From assembly GCA_002794785.1 (NCBI GenBank), contig NBBA01000009.1:248001-312000 (forward strand): 64,000 nucleotides of DNA, in the 5' to 3' direction. The stretch's first letter is position 1; each line of letters begins with the position of its first letter. The notes under the pieces are model-generated. The model did no database searches and was not told the origin of the DNA. It saw only the letters and a program-made list of their open reading frames with translations. Source of the DNA: Coniferiporia sulphurascens. Lineage: Eukaryota; Basidiomycota; Agaricomycetes; Hymenochaetales; Hymenochaetaceae. This document shows, one piece after another, positions 26,097 to 35,951 of the stretch. Both the position numbers and the translations under genes were made by a program.

Positions 26097-26427
26097 GGTG
26101 AGAGAACAGCGGTCAAGCGGTACGCGAATGGGTACCTAATCGTCACCTATTGCTTGGTACACTCGCCAGAGAAGCACGAGGAAACGCGCTTGTCACGTAG
26201 TGGTCACGACGCGATGCTTTAGTTTGGTTTGGACTTTTACTACCACTGCGAGGATGTTGAGACAAACCGTAAAAAACATTTTGTATTCTCAAGTAACACC
26301 CGTAGAAAAGCATAAAGGCTAACACATACACATACAAATATTACAACTGCATTTCATTTAACGTACATCCAGCATTGATCATCATGAGAAAAGAAACCCG
26401 AACATAAAACCTGAGGAATGGGACGAA
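26097..26427. other. Intergenic
   Basis: About 330 bp between the CTF18 start and the 3' end of the DUF6593-like gene, both on the minus strand. It should hold the CTF18 promoter. Nothing else seen. Confidence 0.45.
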
Positions 26428-27290
26428 TCAAGACAAGGTATTCCGCCGGAAACTGGCAGTTCTTCGACACACGGATTCCTTCATGAGTGCAAGCACATCA
26501 GAGACAGTATGCCTACCCCCTTCGTATCCGTCTACCAGCGGGAACTGGTACCGGGGGAGATCGAACCGTGTGCGGCGCATAATGTTCATAAATATATATC
26601 CGACTTTGGAAATCCTTCAGCACGCGCACTCGCAAGCCCGCAAAGAAATACTCACCTAAAAGCTCAATAATGTCGGCCTCGGGTAAATCCACGAATTCAA
26701 GATAATCACTCCCGACTTTCGGGATAGGAGAGGGCGCGACACTACTACCCAGCTGAACACAGCGTTCATGGAATTTGCCAACGATTTCGCTCGTATCCGA
26801 GTTGCAGATCTAACGGTCAGAGGAATTAAGGAGAGGCTCCGGGAAGTGAATCTCTGCTTTACTTACAAAGAGGGATGCGCGAGTTGCTATCCAGACAAAG
26901 CCTAGTCGACTGGGGACAACAAGACGGTCCGGTCTGAGGAGATGCTTTATCATCAAGGGAATGCTTGGAATAAGTAAGTACAGAAAGGCTGGCATACATT
27001 GTTTTCACACTGTCGCATCCGTCGAATAGCTCTGAGAATTTGACCGGCTCATTGTCTGCAATGCGGATGAGACCGCCCGACCTCTTCTCCTTGCCCAGCC
27101 ACTCTATCGTTGCGAGCGCTCGCCCGCGCGCATCGGTGATCGAGGTTATTCGAGAAGCGACGTCGACGATGTCATTGTCCTTTCCCTTAACATACGAGGC
27201 GCGCGAGAGAATTGTGTATTTAGGCCGTCCTGTTCCGATGTCGACGAGGTCGGTGTTGAGCATGTCCGAGTGGGTAAATCTGAGGAACAT
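26428..27290 (-). CDS. DUF6593-like basidiomycete protein
   Basis: Small soluble protein of unknown function. Exons in transcription order: from ATG 27290 (MFLRFTHSDMLNTDLVDI), then a second exon (HLLRPDRLVVPSRLGFVWIA), a third starting ICNSDTSEIVGKFHERC, and a last one starting GYIFMNIMRRTRFDLP, with stop at 26428. The layout resembles the basidiomycete DUF6593 family, which is commonly multi-copy in mushroom genomes: an N-terminal 'LxF-x-NT-L' strand, YTI-x-S, a central 'ATIEW' strand, FSELFDG, then a 'RLGFVW' strand and a late 'YLEFVDLPEADIIELLV'. The frame also stays open upstream to 27395 with a basic N-terminus, but the family begins at the Met chosen here. Family membership is moderate confidence and function is not known. 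Confidence 0.65.
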
Positions 27291-27804
27291 GGTGGATGCG
27301 GGGCGGGTAGGGGGGATGAGAGGCCGAAGTCGGAGGGCTTTATAGCTAGAGAGGGAACGGGCCCTGCGAAGCTTTCGCGCCACGGGCGTGAGCATTAGAA
27401 GAAGCCCAAGTCTATGCCTATCGCGGCCAGATAGACGCGTTATTTAACCGTTTTAGGCGATGTCTTTCTTAAATAATGGTAAGTTCAACATTCAGCTATT
27501 AGTAAGCCGATTACGCTACAGCATGCTATGTCATGGTTTTCCACGGTTGCCCCGTGGCGGAAAAGTTTGTTTGGTGATGCTTGGTCCATCTTCAACGTCG
27601 ACGACGACGACAACAACAACGACGACGCTTTGGCCGCCATCTCGTACACTGGGCCCCGCGCGCGCTACGGCGACTACCATTTGCCTTTGATGGGATTTGT
27701 GTTCAGCGATATCCGACCAGCTTTTTAGGTTACACAGCTCGGAGACTTGCCACACTACTCTCGGTTAATACCACAACAAAACAACCGACTGGCTTGTTTC
27801 GTTC
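27291..27804. other. Divergent intergenic region with trinucleotide repeats
   Basis: About 510 bp between the DUF6593-like gene and the SAP-kinase gene. It carries the ACG/ACA trinucleotide repeat listed separately. I see no supported exon, though an upstream non-coding exon of the kinase gene cannot be excluded. Confidence 0.4.
27597..27627. repeat. (ACG)n/(ACA)n trinucleotide microsatellite
   Basis: A stretch of GACGAC units interrupted by AACAAC units, about 200 bp before the SAP-kinase start. It lies outside any coding exon I can support. Confidence 0.7.
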
Positions 27805-30800
27805 ATGGCCCAACGTCGTCCACACACACCGCCCCGGAAACCTTTCTCGAATCTCGCCCCACGATACGGGGCCCTTGGCAGGCGAAAGTATCACCTTCGT
27901 CAATCACCAAAGCACGGTTCCCACGCTACGCACGTCACGACCTCCCTCGCGTCGCGTCCCGTTCTCGTCCCGTTGCACCCCAATCTGCGTCGTCTGCCGT
28001 CTCGTCTCATGGCCCCGGCGCGAGGACGCGATGTTAGTTTACACGCCCCATCCGACGTGCGGGTTGGTTCGAAGCGGAAACGCGTCGCTAGTGCCAACGA
28101 GAATGCATACCTTTTGGCGCGTGGAACGCGCTCTGCGGGAAGATTTAAGAGGCAGCGCTCACAGAATGATTCCAGTGGAGATGAATTCGCCACTACGCAA
28201 GGTACTATGGAGATTGATGAGATTGAAAATCCTCAAAGCTGGAGCTCAGACCTATCGGAGACGGAGGAACCTTTGCTAGATGACTGTAAGCGTGGATGTT
28301 GCCCATTGAAGCAGGTCTTTATTCATTACCATTTTGTAGCGGATGACTTTTTAATTCATGAGGCTGAGGTCCGTCAGCTCAACCGCCTTCGCAAGGATGA
28401 GCTTTCTCGCCTCTACTCACTTGCTGGCTTAACAACGCCAACCGAGGATCAGACAAAATCCGATATAATTAATGCTATAATTTCCGCACGTATTGAAGAG
28501 GAAGAAGTACCCCCATCTTCGCCACTAGGAAAGACGGATGGTGGCTATTCATCCGATGACGGTCATGATGGTGGGGGCGAGGAAACAGACGCGGCGCATG
28601 GGTCGTTGAAGAATCATCTTCGTCGACGAGTGACCGTGCAGGACATTGGCAGGTCTGTTCATCGGGCCACAGCTGGGAGAACGTTTTCTTTAGGGATGGA
28701 CGATATTCCAGATAGATCTGGCCTTCCGAGCAAGAAGTCAGCGCGCATAGCGAAGGATGTTAAGAGCCCTGTGCACCACGGACATGTTAACGGGAGCGCG
28801 AAGTGTGTTTTGATCTTTCCCTTTTCGTAGTTTACTGCTTACTTATATAACTCGCTTCTGCTAGACGACGTGGTCCATCTGCACAATCCTCGCCTTTAGC
28901 AACGTCTCTCACAAACTCTCTGCCGTCACCGCCTGCCACGCGACTTCGATCGCGCACCATTTCTGCCGAGTCAAAAGCGCTTTCGTCTTCGGTTTCATCA
29001 ACATCTACGAATATATCACGTGACAACCGCATTGAGGTATCGAACCAAACAAGACGTCCAAAAAAGGCAAGAAAGGCGGACTCGGGGAATGTACATGGGC
29101 TTGGTTCCGTTGAGGGTGACGATTCAGACGACCGCCAAAGTTTCGAAGATGTCGCGCACAACCCATCCCCTCGGCGTTTACGTTCGAAAGGTCATGGCAG
29201 TACTTCTTCGAACGACGGCAAGTTGGATGCCGAGGGGCTCCAAAAGCGCGTCACTCCTATGCGAAAGGCCAAGGGTAAGATTGGCTGCTTGAAAGAAGAT
29301 AGTACTGCGACCGAAAGTGACGAGGAGAGTCTCGATGTCGCTTCTGACGAGGAGGTTGATCAGTTAGATAGCTCACCTTCACCCACTGAGAGCGCTGAGC
29401 TACGGCAGAACTATCCGAGAGACCAGCGGACGCCTGTAAGAAAGCGTCTTCGACCACGGAAGCTGCAAACCCACACACCTCCCAGCGACGGTGACGACGA
29501 AGAGGAGGAGGAGGAGGAGGAGGAAGACGAGACTGTTTCGTCTGCTCAGCAGCATGGCGAAGAGGAGGAGGAAGATGTCAGTGAGGAAACTGCCAGCGCC
29601 GATGAAGACGAGGAGTTGGTGGACTCTGACGAAGAGCCTGTCGTGGAGCCTCGAAAGCTCCGCAATGGCAAGATTGTTGGAGACGACGTTGCAGTATCGG
29701 ACGAAGGTACGAGTGAGGAGGAAGAGGAAGGGGACGATATACAAGGAGATGATGATGACAACTCCCCATCCGAAATCGAAGTTGACCAGGAGTCTGACGA
29801 TGTTGAAGACGACCAAATGGAAGACGAAGACGAAGCCATGGAAGACGGTGAGTTTCAACCCTCGAGCCGATATTAAGCCAACTAATAAGTTACCTGAACA
29901 GAGTTTGATTTAAGTAGTGCAACCCAGAAAGCACTCGTTCGTCTTCGTAGGGATGACCTCGTTCGTTTATGCGAGTCAAGGGACCTTGAGATTGATGGGA
30001 CAAAGCCGCAGTTAGCGCAGGCACTCCTTCAGTGGCGTGATCGCCAGCAAAGTCTGACTCCAGCGCCTTCATCATCTTCAACCGCACGTCCACTATCCTC
30101 AGCAAAGACAGCTAATCGACGTCGGAGAACACGCAGTCAAAGCAAGAGTAGTAGTTCGACACCACCCGTACTTATGCGCTCGAATCGTGTCCATGACGAC
30201 GAGCCAGTTACGCCACCTATGTCAAAAGAGAAGAAGGAAGGCGATGGCGATTTAGAGCTCGACTTGGAAAGTCTCGGTCTTGAAGACAGAGAGATCCCTC
30301 CTGACAAGCTCACGAAGCTTGAGAAGATTGGCAGCGGGGGATTTAAAGACGTCTTTATTGGTAAATTCAAAGGTCGCAAAGTCGCCATTGCTGAGTTCCG
30401 AGATCAATTAAGCAGCAGTAAGTATTCAATATATTGCGGATTGAGTCAAAAAGGGCTTACGTTCGCTGTAGTGGACATCAAGGAATTAAAGCTACTGGCA
30501 GAATTCGCCCACCCCAATATAGTCCGATTCGTGCGTACTTACTGCTAACACGTGTAGGACCTCATGTTCACTGCATTTAAACAGCTTGGCGTTAGCATTC
30601 CCGAAAACACGAGGGAGACGCCTGTTATGATCGTCAGCGAATTGTGTTCAAATGGTGACCTTTTTGACTACGTCCGCAATGTACCAGCGCCTTCCTTATA
30701 CAAAGTCGTGCGTCCCATCCAGCGCGTTCCCTGATCTGAACTATTATTAACTATTTCTCTCGATCCCAGCTGAGCATGATGCTTGACATTGCGCGGGGGT

Positions 30801-31396
30801 TGCAGTATCTGCACGAGCGCAAGCCTTCCGTCATTCACCGTGATTGTAAATCGTCGAATATTTTGATTACCTCAAAAGGCACCGCCAAGATTGCCGATTT
30901 TGGACTAGCGAAAGTGAAGCAATCGACGCGGTCTATGGTACGCAGCCTCGTGGGCACGGTTAACTGGCAGGCTCCGGAGCTGTGGGTTGCACACCCCAAG
31001 TACAACCATAAGGTTGATGTCTTCTCTTGTGCTTGTGTATACTGGGAAATGCTGCAGTGGCATAACCCCAACAAGAAGTTTCCTTGGGAGGTATGGCTAT
31101 CTTCTTTCTTAGACAAGGGAAATGCTTGATCAAAAAACGTACAGGGCATGAACGAGCACGCCATTTACGAAGCTGTCGGACAAAAACGCCAAAGGTACTA
31201 CTTCTCATTTTTCAAATCAAAGTGAGTTGATTGTTCATCGATTGTCTTTAGACCATCGCTAGGTGGAATACGAAAACAATGGTGTCCCGATGTGGTCGAT
31301 CTCGTCGAACGAATGTGGGCTCAAGACCCTCAGGATCGTCCCGGGATTGCTGAGATCGTTGAAGAACTTCAAAGAATAATCAAGGAATACAGATAG
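27805..31396 (+). CDS. SAP-motif, acidic-tract protein kinase lacking the VAIK lysine (TKL-like)
   Basis: Nine exons (27805-28285, 28340-28802, 28865-29847, 29902-30417, 30472-30530, 30585-30707, 30770-31090, 31145-31194, 31252-31396) give 1046 codons plus stop in frame. A basic N-terminus is followed by two SAP-like motifs, at about residues 174-212 (LNRLRKDELSRLYSLAGL) and 653-690 (ALVRLRRDDLVRLCESRDL), which usually bind DNA at scaffold regions. Between them lie long Glu/Asp tracts. A TKL-type kinase domain fills about 777-1040. It has HRDCKSSNIL (D900), DFGLA (D918) and APELW, but the beta-3 'VAIK' reads VAIA (A806) while the glycine loop is GSGGFKDV with a lysine at 791, as in WNK kinases. 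Probably a nuclear kinase; its substrate is unknown. A later Met at 28009 is a possible alternative start. Confidence 0.88.
29502..29523 (+). repeat. (GAG)n repeat coding poly-Glu
   Basis: A pure run of GAG codons inside the SAP-kinase gene, flanked by mixed Asp/Glu codons. It encodes the densest part of the acidic linker and is likely to vary in length between strains. Confidence 0.8.
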
Positions 31397-31885
31397 TTTA
31401 CCTCCTGTGTAATATCTCGTGAGCCTCGTCAGCAGGAGATAATATGCGTCGTTACTCGTAACCCCTAAGGGAGACTTCGTTGCGCTGTATCCATCCCCTT
31501 TCCGTCCCATCCTTTATTTTGTTCTAACCTATTCCCTTGGATGTCATTATCTTCGTGTCATTATCATCAATTCTCCCGGCATTTTGCAAAGCATCTTCCC
31601 CCATAATACAATCATCACTGTATTCTAGCAATTATCAATCAACGTACATTTGTCAACATTACTCATCAATTCACAGTGCGACAACTACAGTATCGAGCTA
31701 CTGAATGATGTATCCCGAATTCTAATGCTATTCGTTTCGAACTGTGTCAGCGTACAAGAGGAGGGCTGCTAATTCTTGCGCTTGATACACAACCAAGAGA
31801 CTTCGAAGAAAACGTTTATAAGGGATTAATTTTATATTCTGTCTATGTTGCCCCTAAAGAATACCGCCTAAGTGCCGTATGTATG
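31397..31885. other. Convergent intergenic region, AT-rich
   Basis: About 490 bp between the 3' ends of the SAP-kinase gene and the DUF4246 gene. It is T-rich then A-rich and holds 3' UTRs; no gene seen. Confidence 0.5.
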
Positions 31886-33831
31886 TTAATGAGGTGGCTG
31901 TTCTACGACATCCAAATCAAAGGGTAAAGAATAATATTTCTCGTCATGGACCTGTGCAAAATCCTCCCACTCCTTGAGCATTTCGGCGTGGTATTTCTCG
32001 ACCTCCTCTTCGGATAACACACTCTCTACCATGTCGACGATCCTCTCAAGCACTTCCGGCGGGAGACGTCGATCAACAGAGCTTGCCAACGCACGATAAA
32101 CCCAATCTCGCTGCTGGGGAGCAACGTCTGCCGTCGAAATGATGGGCGGGACGTCAGGATCGACAAGGTAAAATTCTATGATGGTCAGTTGCCCCTTATC
32201 ATATCCCTCCTGAAGTTTCACACCGCGCATGCGATGCTGGTAAATGTTTGGGAAGGCGACGGTCAGCCCGGAGCGGAGGGGAACTGAGCCGAGGAAGTGA
32301 TTGCAAGCGTCACCACTTTGCAAACCCCACGTCCGCAGCGTCGCACCGACGTCGTGGGGGACGAAATGCGAAGGAGATGTAACGGCCATTCGGAAATCCA
32401 GACGACCATTTTCAATTCCCCGCTTGGATTCGAACACCATCAGAGTAGCAGGATATCATGGTGCAAGAAGCAGCAGACTCACTACATTGACAAAGTACAG
32501 ACAGCAGGCAGCGATCTGCTCGTTCTTCATCCCCATTACTCGCCAATGAGTATCTGCAACCTCTTGTCTCCTGCTGTCCTTTAAGCATGGAAAGGACCTA
32601 AGTAACGAGGCCACGAAAGACTTTAGTTGAGGCACGAACGAGATGAATATCCACAACCCTGTGCATGACTTGAATTTGCCTGCCATGCAAACTGACGTTA
32701 TGACCCATGCGAAGATATTCACACTTATAACCTTCCGACGGTACATCTGGTATCTCAATGGGCCTGTACAATGCCCATTGACGAACATCCCGGAGGTGTT
32801 GCTCCCATGCCTCATCGTCATCACTTTCTTCAGGTGGTTCGGGCTCATCCCAGACAGTATAGCGATAAGAGCCCTGTATACGCTGTGGGAGCGGATTGCT
32901 CCGATGCAAGGAGGAAAGAACTCTTTCAAAGAGAAAAATGCATGGGCCGAGAGTATTCTGTAGAACTTCGTATATTTCAGATTGGACAGGGTCAATGCCG
33001 TTCACGTATGTCTGGTATTCCACATTAGAACTGTCGGGATGGACGCGGACGACTGTCGGTAACACAGAAAACTTTGAAGAATAGCAATAGTCGTTGTCCT
33101 GATGGTCAACGCGCAGTTCGATACCCGTCGGGGTCCGCAGAAACGTTCGTCCATATATACAGCTATGACGTAACGGGTCGACCAGAACGTCCTGCATTGA
33201 CTCTGACCCCGAAGGTTTACCTAGTAAAGCACGCAGAGGGATTAGGCACTCCTGAACTGCTTTATGTTGTGCATCTTCGAGCAGTCTATCACTTTCCCAA
33301 ATTCTGTCGAAACAGGATACTTGTCTACGCGGAGGGACACAATTAGCAGAGCTGCGACGGCCTGATGAAATAACTCACATTCCACTAGCATCCTCCCTCA
33401 GGTTGGCATAACCAGCTAATTCATCGAGTACATAATCGATCTGGTATGCAAATCCATGATCATGGGGGAAGCGCTAGGAAAAGCTTCATGCACCTGGCGT
33501 CTAGTCAACCCGACTTGAATATTGTTCGACAGTGGGCCAACCCTCCAGGTCTTATTTACGGCTTCTTCAATCCACTGTTGTCTCATAGCTTCATCGTCGA
33601 GAAGATTCCACCAGCCATATCTTGAGCGAAGCTCAGCCGAAAGTCTCGTCATCGCGAGTTCGCACAGCTAAAAGGAAAAATCCCGTGTTACACCAGGCGG
33701 CAAGTTGTAAAGTGTCGTGAGACTCGCACTGTTCGTGGTTCATCGCCAACACCAAACAGATAGGTAGTACCGTCGACGAAAGGGTGTTGATAGCCAGCAT
33801 TTGGAGAAAAACCATTGGGCGAAGTAGTCAT
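31886..33831 (-). CDS. DUF4246 family protein
   Basis: Fungal protein of unknown biochemical role. The start is at 33831 (MTTSPNGFSPNAGYQHPFVDG). After an intron comes CELAMTRLSAELRSRYGWW, then NNIQ-IDYVLDELAGYANLRED across a second intron, CFDRIWESDRLLED, and DVLVDPLRHSCIYGRTF. Then come YQTYVNGIDP and HWRVMGMKNEQIAACCLYF, and the C-terminal part contains FVPHDVGATLRTWGL and GQLTIIEFYLVDP. This order is that of DUF4246. The His in HWRV.G.NE and the HDVG region are conserved-looking polar residues in a probable jelly-roll (dioxygenase-like) fold; this fold idea is inference. Its start is 169 bp from that of the divergent EH-domain gene. Confidence 0.82.
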
Positions 33832-34000
33832 AGAGCAGACTGAGAGAAAGGGTAACTAACCGGCGGGAGTCATGGCACTCGTGTCTGTTTCAGCGTGTGC
33901 TCTACATACATACGTACTTGGAAATATTTGCAGCCTCTCCCATAGCCACAACATCCGTCGCCCTCTTCCCTTTCTCCACGCTCGTTTTCTGCACACTTAA

Positions 34001-35773
34001 ATGGCGCCCTCTGCCACTCTTCAGGACAGAATCAAGCAGTTCGAAGCGTTGGACGGCGTCGGGGGAACCTCTAAGTTTCCAGGCAGAGAGCGTCCCCGGC
34101 CAAGTTACCCGCCCGGTCGGGGCTACCAGGCGGCGTTTATGAGTTCGGTAGCCTCAAGCCCCTCGTCGGACCCGCTAAGTGAACCGATTTCACCGACGGC
34201 GGCATCGTACACCGTGATCAAGCCTTCTGTGCCTTACGTACCTCGTAAAGCGCGTATAAAGTCACCTTCACCATCTCCTCCCAACTTGGGATGCAACACT
34301 TCTTTAATAGACCTCAAGGAGTGGGTAGTCGAGGATGGACCCCCTTCGAGAGCGCCCTTGTCGCAGGCGGCTGAGGATAAAATATCGGTGAGTCTCCGAT
34401 ATGTTTTCTTGAGATACCAGAAGCAAATTAACGTTCATGGTTAACAGCATTCTATAGCTGCACCCCCCCTTCCCCCTCGTAAGGCTTCTCAGAGTTCCGT
34501 AGCCTCTGGCTCTACTTTCTATGCGCCACGCTCTCAAGTTGTATCTCCTGGAATGGGGTCTCGGAGCTCATCAAACTCGCTTACTGTCGAGCACACATAC
34601 CCTCCGTCGTCCAAAATGTCTTCAAAATCGGGCACGCGGCAAAGACATGGCCATGTCCCTGCATCATCTACGTCGTCTTTCCACTCAGTATCCTTATCTT
34701 CGGATGGAGATGCAACGACAGATGCCACTGGAACGGACGGGGGAGGCTCTGTGTCAAATTCTATAGCAACTTATCCTGTGGATAAAGAACTACCGGTTGA
34801 GAATGAGAAAGACAGAGACCGAGATAGTGTAGATGACGCATTCTCCTTCGAGACAGTCTCGTCAGCCGGTGTTTCGAGTCCTACATTGTCTTCTACTCAC
34901 GAATGGGAGAAAGATTTTGCGACGCAAAACACAAAACCTGAGCCGCCCAGGCTCCCATCGCGACGGACGCCTCTTATTAAGCCGCCCTTGACTCTCGATT
35001 TACCTCCCTCGTCTTCCCCAGTTCCATTCTCATCATCATCTAAACCGCCTCAGCCTTCAAGCCCTACCCCGAACAATGTTCGCCGTATACCTCCTCCGCC
35101 CCCATCTCGCGCCGCCAAGCCACCACCCGCTTCCAGCCGCGCCTCTCTCATGTCAATAACTACGTCTGCGTCCGATCGCTCCTCAATATTCAGTACCGCG
35201 ACGATTGCTACTGCACATACGAGCATCGGTTCTTACACACAACTTCTTCGACCAACACCTGTCCCTCTTGTCGCACGAAAGAGATATGAAGCGGTCTTCT
35301 TTGCGAATGTGAATGCGCAGCGACGCGCGACTGTCGGAAAGCTTTCCCCGTCGGCGGCCACGAGTGCGGCTTCCTTGTCCGTGACGTCTCCGACAACGCC
35401 ACGAAAAGGATGGCGGGGCTTATCAGTAGACCTTATTACCAATCCAGAGGACAACCCACTATTCTCTGATTCTCAAGAAGACGCAGACGGCGGCAAGCTT
35501 GAGGGGCGGGTTGTGAAGTTCATTTGGTCCAAATCGAAGTTGTTCCCCGAAAAGCTTAGAGATATATGGTGAGTGACTCCTCCCCGAAGTTTTTGCTGAT
35601 GCTGACACCGTTGTATTAGGAACGAATGCGCTCTTCCTGGACAAGCTTCTCTTGATAAAGACGGGTTCGTCAAGGGGATGTGGCGAATCGACGAGGAGCT
35701 CCGCCGCATGCAGAGTACGCGCACTGTTTTGCCAAGCATGCCGCGAACTCCTAGGCGTACTCTCCTGCAATAA
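34001..35773 (+). CDS. EH-domain protein (Irs4/Tax4-like)
   Basis: Exons 34001-34387, 34448-35568 and 35620-35773 give 553 codons plus stop. The first 430 residues are low-complexity Ser/Pro/Thr-rich sequence with poly-Pro runs (PPPPPSRAAKPPP) and short basic patches. An EH domain sits at the end: RYEAVFFANVNAQ, then EGRVVKFIWSKSKLFPEKLRDIWNEC and FVKGMWRIDEELRRM. EH domains bind NPF peptides in endocytosis and phosphoinositide control. Yeast Irs4 and Tax4 have the same layout and help Inp51 control PtdIns(4,5)P2, so that role is a reasonable inference. The domain is longer than usual between its two helical parts, with a Ser-rich insertion (SAATSAASLSVTSPTTPRK). Confidence 0.75.
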
Positions 35774-35951
35774 TGGGATGTTCTAACGATTTACCTGTTT
35801 CCTTCGTTTCACGACTTATACCCTCTTGACGTTTGCATGAGTATGTACAGTGCAACCCACTGATGTGTACACATTATGCCTTAGATAATATTACAGTAGC
35901 AATGCACTTAAGTCATCTATGGATGTCGTTATGCATCATACATATTCTCTA

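Noticed and set aside
27291..27395. Upstream start of the DUF6593-like gene giving a basic, mitochondria-like N-terminus
   Set aside because: The family-type N-terminus begins at the Met at 27290; the extra 35 residues look like translated leader, though a longer form cannot be excluded.
29546..29839. Minus-strand Ser-rich frame of 97 codons
   Set aside because: It is the antisense of the GAG/GAC-rich acidic tract of the SAP-kinase gene.
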